A stretch of 64,000 bases of DNA from Allobosea sp. BK604 (GTDB lineage: Bacteria > Pseudomonadota > Alphaproteobacteria > Rhizobiales > Beijerinckiaceae), in the NCBI RefSeq assembly GCF_004341515.1, contig NZ_SLZF01000001.1:868001-932000 (forward strand). The letters are read 5' to 3'. A program made the translations under genes and the position numbers. Every line of letters starts with the position of its first letter. Within the stretch, counting starts at the first letter, position 1. Below the pieces are notes generated by a model. That model did no database searches. It had not been told where the DNA came from and saw nothing but the letters and a program-made list of their open reading frames with translations. Shown in pieces: positions 36,869 to 46,127 of the stretch.

Positions 36869-38149
36869 TCAGTCCTGCGCGCGAGAGCGCTTCGTCAGAA
36901 GGGCAAAAGCGGTCGCGGTGACAATCAGGACCGCGGCCAGGAAGAGCATCACCGCGCCCAGACCCAGGCTGGCTGCGATCGGGCCGGTGCAGGATTGCAG
37001 GATGGCCGCCCCTGCGAAGAACGACAGGTTGACCGCGGCGAGCGCTTTGCCGGCATGTTCAGGGGAGACCGCGTCTCGCGCCATGGCGAACAGGAGCGGT
37101 TGCGACGACAGCGCCGCCCCGAGCAGCAGGAAGGCGAAGACGTCGAATGCCGGCGAGAGCATTGGCAGGCCAGCGGCCTTCGCCAGGAATCCCCCGGGAC
37201 CGCCGGCCGCGACTGCGAACAGCGTCATGGCGGCAATCACATGCGTCGCCGTCAGGACGAAGCGGCGGTGGCCGAAGCGCCGGTCGGCAATGCCGTAGAG
37301 CATCGGCCCTGCCACGAGCGCGAGCGTCAGCGGAAGAAGCGCATTCCCGACCTCCAGCCGGGACAGGTGCTTGATCTCCATCAGCCAGACGCCGCCCCAG
37401 AGCCCCCTCACCGCGATGCCGGCCGCAAAGGATGCGAAGGCCAGGATGACGACCCCGCGCAAGGCCGGCGAGGCGCCGATCCTGATCACCTGCCTGGCTT
37501 CGGAACGCAGGCCCGCCCGGCCGCTGCCCTGCCCGGGGATAGTCCTGGGCACCGTCAGCATCACCAGCACGGCAACCACGACGGCCAGGCAGGCTGCCAG
37601 CCCGAAACCGGTGCGCCAGCCCTGATGTTCGACCAGCCAGGCCATCGGGCTGGCCGAAAGCAGCATGCCCGAATTGCCCACGCCCTGGATCAGGCCCGAC
37701 CACAGGCCGAACTTGTCGGCGCTCAGCGTCTTCGCAGCCAAGGTCATCGGGCAAAGCAGCATGCCGCAACAGCCGATGCCGAGGGTGATCTGAGCCAGCA
37801 GGAACCCGCCGGGGCCGCCCGCGATCATGGCCAGGACCGCGCCCGCGGTCACGATCGCGAAGAGGGTCAGCGATACCGCGCGCACGCCGAAGCGGTCGAG
37901 CGCGACGCCGACGGGTATCTGACCTGCGGCGAAAGCAAAATGATAAGCCCCGGTCAGGCCTGCCAGGGTGTCGGGCGAGACGGCGAGATCGGTCGCGATC
38001 ACATCGGCCGCGATGCCCGGCAAGGTCCGCAGCAGGTTTGACAGCATATGCCCCAGGGCGAGCACGAGCAGCGGCACGCCGAACAGGAGCGCATTTCTCA
38101 GGGCGCCATGCTTCGCAGCCTGGTCGCGGGTCTCTGCAATGGAAGTCAT
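36869..38149 (-). CDS. MFS transporter
   Basis: The 426-residue protein has twelve predicted membrane segments with motif-A-like ALDRFGVRAVSLT after segment 2 and GIADRRFGHRRFVL in the second half. Conserved GIGCCGMLLCPMTLAAKTLSADKFGLWSGLIQGVGNSGMLLSASP follows cyanate/nitrate-type MFS proteins loosely. The substrate is not evident. It is convergent with the frameshifted MFS gene and shares the strand with the aminotransferase locus, from which it is separated by 186 bases that hold no recognisable feature. Confidence 0.87.
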   Translation of the reverse strand: MTSIAETRDQAAKHGALRNALLFGVPLLVLALGHMLSNLLRTLPGIAADVIATDLAVSPDTLAGLTGAYHFAFAAGQIPVGVALDRFGVRAVSLTLFAIVTAGAVLAMIAGGPGGFLLAQITLGIGCCGMLLCPMTLAAKTLSADKFGLWSGLIQGVGNSGMLLSASPMAWLVEHQGWRTGFGLAACLAVVVAVLVMLTVPRTIPGQGSGRAGLRSEARQVIRIGASPALRGVVILAFASFAAGIAVRGLWGGVWLMEIKHLSRLEVGNALLPLTLALVAGPMLYGIADRRFGHRRFVLTATHVIAAMTLFAVAAGGPGGFLAKAAGLPMLSPAFDVFAFLLLGAALSSQPLLFAMARDAVSPEHAGKALAAVNLSFFAGAAILQSCTGPIAASLGLGAVMLFLAAVLIVTATAFALLTKRSRAQD

Positions 38150-38335
38150 GGCGTCGCGATCGTCGTCTTGTCTCGGGTGAAGCTCATCACTCGCCGGCTT
38201 GAGCGCGACGATGGTATGGGTCGCCCGCTTCCCTGACGATAGCCCAGTTTGAACATGGCTGCTGAGCTTGGAAGGCCCGTTCGCCTTGGGGGATGGCGCT
38301 CGAAAGTCGGATTATCCGTTGCAGGACGGGCGCGT

Positions 38336-39577
38336 CTAGCGCTGGAGCGCCTCGGCAACCTTCCGGACTGAATCCAAGACCAGAGCGAGCTCCGCGTCGC
38401 TCACGGTCATGGGCAGGGAAAACCCGATGCTGGCATCGCCCTTTGAGGTGGTCGAGAGACCGGCAGCCATGCAGGCCCCGACGAGCTCTGCTGCAAATCC
38501 GGGCCCGGGAGCCGCCCCACAGGCCGCGGGATCGAATTCGATCGCAAGCAGCAGCCCGGCGCCGCGCACGCCACGGATTGCCGGGGCCGTGCCGGCGAGT
38601 TCGGAGATCCGCGCTCTGATCCGCTGCTCCAGCTCCGCCGCGCGCTCCACCAGCCGGTCGCGCTCGATGATCTCGAGCGTCGTCAGGGCGGCGAGCGTCG
38701 TCAGCGGGTTCTTCTCGTGGGTGTAGTGGCCGAGATTCAGCTCGGGCGCGATATCGAGCCGTGCGTCCGCGATCACGGCGGCAATCGGCAGCACGCCTCC
38801 GCCAAGCGCCTTGCCGAGCACGACCGCGTCGGGCACCGCCCCGACATGCTCGAAGGCGAAGAAGCGGCCGGTCTTGCCGAGGCCTGACGGGATCTCGTCG
38901 AAGATCAGGAGCGCGCCGTGCCGGTCGCAGAGCCCACGGACTTCGGACCAGAGTCCCTCTGGCGGCAAATGACAGTTCGAGCGGATCGGCTCGGCCATGA
39001 CGGCGGCGATGCCGGTCTGCGACTGCGCGAAGGCCTCGCGCATCTCTGCGAGCATGCGCCGCGCACCATCCGGCGCCCAATAGGGCGAGACATGCCGACG
39101 CCCCGGCAGGAACGGGCCCAGACGCGGATCGGGAATCGCCTTCGACAGGCCGAAGCTGCCGAAGCCATGGCCATGATATGAGCCCTCGAGCGAGATCGTC
39201 TCATGCCGGCCGGTCGCGACGCGCGCCAGTTTCAGGGCGATCTCGATCGCGTCCGAGCCGCCGGTGGCAAAGAGGAGCTTGGCGGGTGCACCTGGCCAGC
39301 GGGCGAGCAGCTTTTCGGCAAGCGCGACCGCGGGCTCGTTGGTGTATCGCCGTGGCGAGAACGGCAAGGTGTCGAGCTGGCGCTTTAGCGCCGTGACGAT
39401 CTCCGGATGGCGATGCCCGACATGATGGGCGGTGTTGCCGTGGAGGTCGATGAAGCGCCGTCCGTCGACATCTTCCAGCCAGATTCCCTCGACGGCGCGC
39501 AGGGCCGACAGACAGGGGCTCGACCCATCCTGATGGAAGAAGGCGGCGGCGTCGCGCGAGACGAGATCCAGGGTCAT
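38336..39577 (-). CDS. Class-III pyridoxal-phosphate aminotransferase family protein
   Basis: The 413-residue enzyme has the class-III aminotransferase pattern: GNTAHHVGHRHPEIVTALKRQL near 48-68, LLFATGGSDAIEIALKLARVATGRHETISLEGSYHGHGFG near 100-140, LLIFDEIPSGLGKTGRFFAFEH near 223-245 and PLP-Lys in VLGKALGGGVLPIAAVI (Lys near 256). It lies seven bases after the fused permease gene. The context of a phosphonate-like importer suggests 2-aminoethylphosphonate transamination or the related (R)-1-hydroxy-2-aminoethylphosphonate ammonia-lyase PbfA, which shares this fold. The sequence alone does not separate these, and an omega-amino-acid aminotransferase is also possible. Confidence 0.86.
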   Translation of the reverse strand: MTLDLVSRDAAAFFHQDGSSPCLSALRAVEGIWLEDVDGRRFIDLHGNTAHHVGHRHPEIVTALKRQLDTLPFSPRRYTNEPAVALAEKLLARWPGAPAKLLFATGGSDAIEIALKLARVATGRHETISLEGSYHGHGFGSFGLSKAIPDPRLGPFLPGRRHVSPYWAPDGARRMLAEMREAFAQSQTGIAAVMAEPIRSNCHLPPEGLWSEVRGLCDRHGALLIFDEIPSGLGKTGRFFAFEHVGAVPDAVVLGKALGGGVLPIAAVIADARLDIAPELNLGHYTHEKNPLTTLAALTTLEIIERDRLVERAAELEQRIRARISELAGTAPAIRGVRGAGLLLAIEFDPAACGAAPGPGFAAELVGACMAAGLSTTSKGDASIGFSLPMTVSDAELALVLDSVRKVAEALQR

Positions 39578-39584
39578 TCGGCAT

Positions 39585-41702
39585 TCACCGGGAGATTGCG
39601 GAAGGGAGGCCGGGCAGAGCGGCCGGCGAGCGTCGCTGCCTTCCGGCCTCCCGCTGCCGCTCGATCAGCCTCGCCAGGCCGATGGCTGTAAGCGCGAAGG
39701 CAAGCAGGACGAGGCTCTTGGCGGCTGCGTAGCCGTATTCGCCGGAATTCGCGTGATTGAAGATTGCGACCGAGGCCAGCTTGTGATTGCCCGACACGAG
39801 GAAGATCACCGAGGAGAGGGTCGTCAGCCCGTCGATGAAGACATAGAGCGTCCCGAGCAGCAGGGCCGGCAGCAGGATCGGCAAGGTGACGTTGACGAAG
39901 CGCGAGACCAGCCCCGCGCCAAGGCCTTCGGCCGCTTCGTCGATCGAGCGGTCGACCCGCTGGAGCGCCGCGCGGGCGGCGAGCACGCCGACGAAAATGT
40001 TGGAGAACAGGATGTTGATGACCAGGATCGCCGAGGTGCCGGTCAGCGACAACGCGGGAATGCCGAGGGGGACGTTGAAGGCGACGATATAGCCGATGCC
40101 GAAGATGATACCCGGCAGGATGGCGGGCACCAGCACCAGGAAGACGATGAGATTGGCGCCGGGCGGCCGCAGGCGCTCGACGACATAGGCGATCACCACG
40201 GCAAGCAGCCCGCCGATCGGCCCCGCGATCAGGCCGATCCGCAGGCTCTCCCAGACGAGCCCGAGCCCGCGCTCCGAGCTGCCATAGCCGGTCCCGGCAA
40301 GGCCGATATTGACGCCCTCCCCGCTGAAGTAGCCGAGCGTCAGGCTCCAATCGGTGCCCCAGACCCTTGTCACGGCGCCCAGCGCCATCGTGCCGTAGAC
40401 CGCGAAGATCAGGGCGGCGACGATGCCGGCGATCACGGTCAGCCCGATGCGCCAACTGCGCGGCATCGGCAGTTCGGACCGTGCCGCGATACTGGCGCTC
40501 GCATAGCCCTTGCGCCGCCCGAGCAGCTCGAGGCCAAGATAGAGCAGCAGCGAGGGAATGATCAGCCAGACGCAGAGCGCCGCTGCCAGCGGCGTGTTCC
40601 GATAGGCCGTGATCTCGTCATAGATGATGCCGGCAAGCACGGGCGTATCGCGGCCGAGGATCAGCGGGTTGCCGAAATCGGTCAGGCTCATGATAAAGAC
40701 GAGCACGATGGCGCGCTTGAGCGCCGGCCATGCCAGCGGCAGCGTGACGTGCCGGAAGGTGGTGAAATGGCCGGCGCCCAGGCCGGCGGCTGCCTCGTCG
40801 ACCCGGCCGTCCTGCCGGCGCAGGACATTGTCGAGGATGATCAGTGTCGCCGGCATGAAGGACAGCATCTGCGCCAGCACGACCCCGAACAGGCCGTAAA
40901 GGTTGGTCTCGTCGGCGTCGATCAGGCCGAAACCCCGGTCCAGCAGCGCATAGGTCACCAGGCCGCGCCGGCCGAACAGCATGACCGTGGCCGTCGCGAT
41001 CAGCACGGGCGGCGCGACCAGCGGCATCAGGAAAACGCCCCGCATCGCCGCGGGCCAGGGTATGCCGCCGCAATTGATGCCATAGGCGAGCGCGAAGGCG
41101 AGCGGCACCGTGAGCATGACCGACAAGGCCGCCAGCGACAGGCTGTTGAGCGCCGCGTTGCGCAGGTACGAGTCCTGGAAGACCTTGAGATAATGATCCA
41201 GTCCCCAGCGCGCCTCGCTGCCATTGCGCAATGTGTCGAAGCCCTGCTGGCCGAGCTGGGCCTTGACCCTGAAGGCGAGCGCGGTCCGCTTGTGCAGCAT
41301 CACATGGGCGATCGACCGGTTCTGGGCCACCTGCTCCCGGTCTTGCGGCGGCAGCGTCGCGAGGGCGGCCTCCATCGCGCGCGCCTGGTCTGAATAGGGC
41401 GCCTTGCGATCCCAGGAGGGCACGAGCCCGGCGAGCTGGAATGCGGTGGCGGCCGCTTCGACGCGCTCGGCCTCCGTCGCCGTTTCGACCCAGCGCCGGA
41501 TCAGGGCCGCCCGCTCCTCCTCCGGCAACCGGCCGAGCGCATCGGCCGTGATGGCTTTGAGGCGCACCGGCGGCATCGGCCCGGAGATCACGACGCTCTC
41601 GACCAGCACGGCTCCGATCGGCACGCCGATGAAGACGATCAGCAGGAGCGCGACGACGCCGCTGACGAGCGCGCGCGGCAATTCTCGCAGCAGCCGCGTC
41701 AC
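39585..41702 (-). CDS. Fused two-domain ABC transporter permease (iron/2-aminoethylphosphonate type)
   Basis: The 705-residue protein contains two BPD_transp_1 modules. The first docking loop is DEAAAGLGAGHFTTFRHVTLPLAWPAL and the second DEAAEGLGAGLVSRFVNVTLPILLPAL. Between the first membrane segment (about residues 10-35) and the second lies an extracytoplasmic insert of about 130 residues, longer than in FbpB-type permeases. The GTG start at 41702 overlaps the ATPase stop (GTGA); longer in-frame sequence overlaps the ATPase gene and was rejected. It is the membrane part of an importer with the ATPase at 42832 and the binding protein at 43811. Confidence 0.9.
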   Translation of the reverse strand: MTRLLRELPRALVSGVVALLLIVFIGVPIGAVLVESVVISGPMPPVRLKAITADALGRLPEEERAALIRRWVETATEAERVEAAATAFQLAGLVPSWDRKAPYSDQARAMEAALATLPPQDREQVAQNRSIAHVMLHKRTALAFRVKAQLGQQGFDTLRNGSEARWGLDHYLKVFQDSYLRNAALNSLSLAALSVMLTVPLAFALAYGINCGGIPWPAAMRGVFLMPLVAPPVLIATATVMLFGRRGLVTYALLDRGFGLIDADETNLYGLFGVVLAQMLSFMPATLIILDNVLRRQDGRVDEAAAGLGAGHFTTFRHVTLPLAWPALKRAIVLVFIMSLTDFGNPLILGRDTPVLAGIIYDEITAYRNTPLAAALCVWLIIPSLLLYLGLELLGRRKGYASASIAARSELPMPRSWRIGLTVIAGIVAALIFAVYGTMALGAVTRVWGTDWSLTLGYFSGEGVNIGLAGTGYGSSERGLGLVWESLRIGLIAGPIGGLLAVVIAYVVERLRPPGANLIVFLVLVPAILPGIIFGIGYIVAFNVPLGIPALSLTGTSAILVINILFSNIFVGVLAARAALQRVDRSIDEAAEGLGAGLVSRFVNVTLPILLPALLLGTLYVFIDGLTTLSSVIFLVSGNHKLASVAIFNHANSGEYGYAAAKSLVLLAFALTAIGLARLIERQREAGRQRRSPAALPGLPSAISR

Positions 41703-42832
41703 GACAGCGCTTGGGCGGGAACCAGGACCGCGCGCTCTGCATCCGGAATGAGCGTCACCGACGCCCCGCGCGCGCCGAACCGCTCGGCCTGGTGCGACGG
41801 GCAATCGACGATCACCGTGCGCCCCGAGTCGAGCGTCACCGTCAGCCGGACGACCGCGCCGAGGAAGGCCGAGCTGACGACCCGCCCGGCCAGCCCCTGC
41901 CCCTCGCAAGCCACCGCGATGTGCTCTGGCCGGTAGACGGCCATCACGGGTTGTCTCGGCCGGATGTCGGTCGGGAACGCCATCGGCCAGAGCTCGCCAT
42001 AGGCATCGACGCCGCCGGCGGCGGCATGGCCCTCGACAAGATTGGAGGTGCCCACGAATTGAGCGACGAAGGCGGAGCAGGGCCGATGATAGATCTCGGT
42101 CGGCGTGCCGATCTGCTCGATGCGGCCATTGCGCATGACCGCGACCCTGTCGGACAGGGCGAGCGCCTCCTCCTGATCATGCGTCACATAGAGGGTGGTG
42201 ATGCCGAGCCGGTCGATGATCATGCGCAGCTCGTTGCGCAGCTTGACCCTGATACGGGCATCCAGGGCCGACATCGGCTCGTCCAGCAGCAGCACCTCGG
42301 GATCGGAGGCGAGCGCGCGCGCCAATGCGACGCGCTGCTGCTGACCACCGGAAAGCTCGTGCGGGTGGCGTTCCAGCAGGCGCTCCATCTCGACCAGCCG
42401 GGCGAGCTCGCCGATGCGCTGTTCCCGCTCGGCGCGGCCCCGCGCGGCGATGGCGAGCGCAAAGCCGATATTGTCCGCGACCGTCTTCGTCGGAAACAGC
42501 GCGTAGGACTGGAAGACGAAGCCCATCCGCCGCCGCGCCGGCGCCGTCTCCGTGACATCCTGCCCGCCGCGCGTGACCTGCCCGCTATCGGGCCGCACGA
42601 AACCGGCGATGATCCGGAGCAGGGTCGTCTTGCCGCAACCGGAATCGCCGAGCAGCGTGACGAACTCGCCCTTGGCCAGGGCGAGCGTGACCCCATCGAC
42701 GGCGCGCGACGCGCCGCCATAGGATTTGCCGCCATAGGATTTGACGATGTCGCGCACGGCCAGATGCGGCCGCCCTGTCATTGCCAGGGGCGGCCGCTCG
42801 GCGGCGGCGGCAGGGACCGCCAGTTCGATCAC
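41699..42832 (-). CDS. ABC transporter ATP-binding protein (PotA/FbpC-like with TOBE domain)
   Basis: The 377-residue ATPase has Walker A GDSGCGKTT near residue 63, signature LSGGQQQRVALARAL near 158, Walker B LLLDEPMSALDA near 180, switch YVTHDQEEAL and a C-terminal TOBE-type regulatory domain (MAVYRPEHIAV onward). Near residue 33 the pentapeptide KSYGG occurs twice in a row, encoded by a 15-base tandem duplication. The GDSGCGKTT form (Asp instead of Pro) is typical of phosphonate and iron-type ATPases. It stops within the start of the permease gene and energises that importer. Confidence 0.92.
   Translation of the reverse strand: MIELAVPAAAAERPPLAMTGRPHLAVRDIVKSYGGKSYGGASRAVDGVTLALAKGEFVTLLGDSGCGKTTLLRIIAGFVRPDSGQVTRGGQDVTETAPARRRMGFVFQSYALFPTKTVADNIGFALAIAARGRAEREQRIGELARLVEMERLLERHPHELSGGQQQRVALARALASDPEVLLLDEPMSALDARIRVKLRNELRMIIDRLGITTLYVTHDQEEALALSDRVAVMRNGRIEQIGTPTEIYHRPCSAFVAQFVGTSNLVEGHAAAGGVDAYGELWPMAFPTDIRPRQPVMAVYRPEHIAVACEGQGLAGRVVSSAFLGAVVRLTVTLDSGRTVIVDCPSHQAERFGARGASVTLIPDAERAVLVPAQALS
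42713..42742. repeat. 15-bp tandem duplication inside the ATPase gene
   Basis: The unit GCCGCCATAGGATTT occurs twice head to tail (42713-42727, 42728-42742). It adds five residues in frame, giving KSYGGKSYGG near the adenine-binding A-loop of the ATPase. The perfect identity suggests a recent slippage event. Confidence 0.9.
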
Positions 42833-42845
42833 CGGTCCGGACCCG

Positions 42846-43811
42846 TCACTGCTTGAGGATGCGGCTGGCGAAATCGCGCCGGAACGCGGTCATGTCGACC
42901 GGGCGGCGCATCTGCCAGAGCGTGATCTGCCTGAGGTCGACCAGGCCGTGCCCCGGCACCGCCGTGGCGCCGACCACCTTGCCGAGCACGGCAGCGGCCT
43001 CGTCGCTTGCCATGAAGTCGAGGAAGATCTTCGCCTCGACCGGGTTCGGGCCGCCGGCGACGAGGCCGCCGCCTTCGGTGACATTGGGGGTGATCCGGCC
43101 GTAGACGATCTCCACCGGCTTGCCCGCGGCCTTGGTCTCGAAACAGGTGGTGTCGAAGGTCAGGCCGATCGCGACCTCGCCGGCACCAGCCAGTTGCGCC
43201 CCGCCCGAGCCGCCATCCGAATATTGATAGACGTTCTCGTTCAGGTTCTCGACGAAGGGCCAGCCGAACGCGTCGACGAAAGTCGTCAGGATCGCGCCGC
43301 CCGTTCCGGACTTGAGCGGCGAAGGCAGCGAGATCTCCTTGCGGTAGACCGGCTTGATCAGGTCTTCCCAGGTCGCGGGCATGGGCAGACCCTTCTGCGC
43401 CAGCCGCTCCTTGTTGACGACCATGCACATCGTGGTGGCGAAATACTTGCTGTAGAAGCCGTCATCATCGCGGAAGGCCGGCAGGATCTTCGATCCCTTC
43501 GGCTCGTAAGGCTCGAACACGCCGGCCTGCTTGAGCTGATCGAGGGCGACATTGTTGACGAGATAGACGACGTCCGCCTGGGGCTTGCCCTTTTCGGCAA
43601 TGGCTCGCTCGGCGATCGGACCGGTGGAGCCGGACACGAACTTCACCTCGATATCCGGGTGCTTCTGCTTGAAGGCCCCGACAAGCGCGCTGTTGACGCT
43701 ATCCGAGGCGTTGTAGATCACGACCTCCTTGGCGAGAGCAGCGGCGCTCGTGAGCGCGAAGGTCGCCGTGGCGGCGAGACGCGCGATCATCTTGGTGGAG
43801 AGGCTGAGCAT
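42846..43811 (-). CDS. ABC transporter substrate-binding protein (iron/2-aminoethylphosphonate type)
   Basis: The 321-residue protein has a Sec signal (about 1-27, LTSAAALA) and the type-2 binding fold of iron and phosphonate binders: KEVVIYNASDSVNSALVGAFKQKHPDIEVKFVSGSTGPIAERAIAEKGKPQADVVYLVNN near the N-terminus and GGGLVAGGPNPVEAKIFLDFMASDEAAAVL near the C-terminus. Tyr residues typical of Fe(III) binding are not arranged as in FbpA, favouring an organic ligand such as 2-aminoethylphosphonate. It is the first gene of the importer operon and diverges from a LysR gene. Confidence 0.9.
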   Translation of the reverse strand: MLSLSTKMIARLAATATFALTSAAALAKEVVIYNASDSVNSALVGAFKQKHPDIEVKFVSGSTGPIAERAIAEKGKPQADVVYLVNNVALDQLKQAGVFEPYEPKGSKILPAFRDDDGFYSKYFATTMCMVVNKERLAQKGLPMPATWEDLIKPVYRKEISLPSPLKSGTGGAILTTFVDAFGWPFVENLNENVYQYSDGGSGGAQLAGAGEVAIGLTFDTTCFETKAAGKPVEIVYGRITPNVTEGGGLVAGGPNPVEAKIFLDFMASDEAAAVLGKVVGATAVPGHGLVDLRQITLWQMRRPVDMTAFRRDFASRILKQ

Positions 43812-43846
43812 GAAAGTCTCCGTGCCTTCTGGCTGTCCGTCGTGAT

Positions 43847-43892
43847 ATAAGTGTTGCTAAAGCTTGTGACATTGAAATGAAGCTCCACTTAT
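43847..43892. promoter_or_regulatory. Candidate LysR operator between binding-protein and LysR genes
   Basis: In the 94-base divergent gap ATAAGTG (43847-43853) and CACTTAT (43886-43892) form a 7-bp inverted repeat with 32 bases between. The spacing and AT-rich surroundings suit a LysR recognition and activation site pair. The binding assignment is inference. Confidence 0.45.
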
Positions 43893-43905
43893 TTCCGGCC
43901 GCTCG

Positions 43906-44796
43906 ATGAACCTTGCCCAGCTCCGCGCCTTCCACGCTGTCGCGAACCACCGCACGTTTTCAGCCGCCGCACAGGCGCTCGGCGTCAGCCAGCCGGCGAT
44001 CACCCAGCATGTGAAATCCCTGGAGGACGCCGTCGGGACGCGCCTCTTCCTGCGCACGGCGGGAGGCGTCGAGCTCACGGCCGACGCGCTCGACCTGCTC
44101 CCGAAGGTGCGGCAGGCCATCCTCATGCTCGACGACATCTCGGCGCGGATGAGCGACGGCCGCAGCCTCGCAACCGGGCATCTCGCGATCGGTCTATGCG
44201 CGCCCTATGTCGCGATGCCGATCCTGGAGCGTTTCACCACAGAGCATCCCGGTATCCAGCTCGAGGTTCGGCTGGAGAATTCGAGCAGCCTTCTGGAGCT
44301 CGTCGCACAGCACCGCGTGGACATCGCCGTCGCGACGCTCCGGGAGCCTCACCCCGACTTCGCCTGCGATTTCCTGATCGATCAGCGGGTCGAGATCCTG
44401 GTCCATGCCGGCCACCCCTGGTGGGAGCGCCGGCAGGTCGAGGCGCGGGAATTGCCGGGTCAGCGCCTCGTGACGCGCGAGGCCGGCTCGATGACGCGTC
44501 ACCTCTTCGAGGCCGCTTTGGCGGAGCACGGCCTCGAGCTTCCGCCGCATTTGATCCTCGGCAGCCGTGAAGCGGTGAAGGAGGCGGTCGCAGCCGGCAT
44601 CGGCATCGGCATCGTGCTCGATCAGGAACGCGGCTTCGACCCTCGCCTCAGAGCGATCACCGTCTCGGATTTCGAGATCGCGGCTGGCGAGTATCTCGTG
44701 ACGCGCCGGGAGAACCGCAGTCTCGGCGGCGTCGCTGCCTTCCTTGCCATTGCCGGTGAGGTCGCCAAGCCCAAGGCCGCAGATCATTGCGTCTGA
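43906..44796 (+). CDS. LysR-family regulator (phosphonate-locus type)
   Basis: The 296-residue protein has the helix-turn-helix MNLAQLRAFHAVANHRTFSAAAQALGVSQPAITQHVKSLEDAVGTRLFLR and a substrate-binding domain with GHLAIGLCAPYVAMPILERFTTEHPGIQLEVRLENSSSLLELV. The opening resembles LysR proteins linked to 2-aminoethylphosphonate use. It is divergent from the binding protein gene and very likely controls the 43811-to-38336 operon. The specific inducer is not shown by the sequence. Confidence 0.92.
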   Translation: MNLAQLRAFHAVANHRTFSAAAQALGVSQPAITQHVKSLEDAVGTRLFLRTAGGVELTADALDLLPKVRQAILMLDDISARMSDGRSLATGHLAIGLCAPYVAMPILERFTTEHPGIQLEVRLENSSSLLELVAQHRVDIAVATLREPHPDFACDFLIDQRVEILVHAGHPWWERRQVEARELPGQRLVTREAGSMTRHLFEAALAEHGLELPPHLILGSREAVKEAVAAGIGIGIVLDQERGFDPRLRAITVSDFEIAAGEYLVTRRENRSLGGVAAFLAIAGEVAKPKAADHCV

Positions 44797-44816
44797 CAGA
44801 TCCGACTGCGGGGCAG

Positions 44817-46127
44817 TCACGCCGACATGGCTGCCTGTACCGAACTCCGCCCGCCCTGTGAGCGAAGGAACGTGCGGCGCGCCGCCAGGGCATAGCGCGC
44901 GTGATTGATCGCCAGGACCGTCGTGGAATCGCTGCCTGAACGGCCAGCGGATGTAACGGCCTCGCCAATGACCTGGTGAAGCGCGTGTTCGAGGGCCTCC
45001 AGCGTGTCGGCGTCGGCGCCCTGGGCTTGATCGGCGATCTGGATCAACTGCCCGATCCGCTTCTGCTCCTCGCGCATCCGTCCAGTCTTCACCCGGCCCA
45101 TGATGATCGTGGCAAGCGAGCCCAGGATGCTCAGGGCAGCCGCGCCGAGATAGAAATAGCCTTGCAGCTCATCGAAAAAGCTCTGTTCGCCATTGTTGAG
45201 ATAGCTGGCGACGCCGGGATGGACCGGCAGGATCGGATTCTTCGCATCGGGATCAGGCGCTTCGATCTGGCTTGCCAGCGGGGTGAGCGCGACGAGCTTC
45301 GCCTTCGACGTGAACAGGGTTCTTCCGATCGCGCCGGCGACCAGGCTGAGCATCGTATCGGGCGCGACGAGCCGATATGTCACCGAGAGCGTGGTGACGC
45401 TGTCGTCGGGCGTCGCCGGGCGCGACCTGAAGGCACCTTCCGGCACATCATACGACTCGAAAGCCGGAAAGCGCTTGTTGAACGCATCCGCATCGGAGAA
45501 AGCGAGGATCGTCGGCGTTCCCGCGGTTCCCTTGGCCATGGCCGTCACGGCGCCGACCACGTCTCCGGGCCCGACCGGGCCGACGGCAAGGATGGCGGCG
45601 ACATGCCGCCCATGAACTGCCGCGATCATCTCGTCCGCGGACAGGAAGACCCGCTTCACGTCATGAGGCGCGACATTGTAGTAACTCAGGATGGTGTCGA
45701 GCAGCGCAGCGTTGACATCCTGCAAACGCCCTTGCGGGATTGCGATCGTCTTGCCCGAGAGCTTGCCGATGCTGTCGATCGGGGATTTCGGCGGCAGCAC
45801 AAAGGCGACGACGTCCCGGCGCAGGATCGCGATGGTCTGGCCATTGCTCGGTGGCGATACGTCGCTGCGGACCAGGGCGAGTTCGGCGTCGCCGGATTCG
45901 ATCGCCTTCGAGCTGGCAGCCAGACTGTCGACCTGAACCGGCTGAAGCCTGACCCGGGGGTGATCCTTGGCGACTTCCGTGATCAGCGCGCCCATGAAGC
46001 GCTGGGCGTCCGTGCCGAAGGGGCCGGTGGTGATACGCAGGGTCGCGTGTGGGGACCAGTAATGCAGCGCGGCCGCGATTGCGGCGATCACGAGGAGTGC
46101 GCCCGTCCACAAGGCAAATCGCATCAT
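44817..46127 (-). CDS. TAXI-family TRAP-type solute-binding protein with C-terminal membrane anchor
   Basis: The 436-residue protein has an N-terminal membrane segment (residues 4-24), a TAXI binding domain (LRITTGPFGTDAQRFMGALITEVAKDHPRVRLQPV, SGKTIAIPQGRLQDVNAALL, HGRHVAAILAVGPV), then a second membrane segment near 325-345 (YFYLGAAALSILGSLATII) and a cytoplasmic helical tail of about 90 residues. No TRAP permease gene is nearby. The anchored form with a cytoplasmic tail suggests a sensor or a docking role rather than a diffusible binding protein. It is convergent with the LysR gene. Confidence 0.83.
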   Translation of the reverse strand: MMRFALWTGALLVIAAIAAALHYWSPHATLRITTGPFGTDAQRFMGALITEVAKDHPRVRLQPVQVDSLAASSKAIESGDAELALVRSDVSPPSNGQTIAILRRDVVAFVLPPKSPIDSIGKLSGKTIAIPQGRLQDVNAALLDTILSYYNVAPHDVKRVFLSADEMIAAVHGRHVAAILAVGPVGPGDVVGAVTAMAKGTAGTPTILAFSDADAFNKRFPAFESYDVPEGAFRSRPATPDDSVTTLSVTYRLVAPDTMLSLVAGAIGRTLFTSKAKLVALTPLASQIEAPDPDAKNPILPVHPGVASYLNNGEQSFFDELQGYFYLGAAALSILGSLATIIMGRVKTGRMREEQKRIGQLIQIADQAQGADADTLEALEHALHQVIGEAVTSAGRSGSDSTTVLAINHARYALAARRTFLRSQGGRSSVQAAMSA

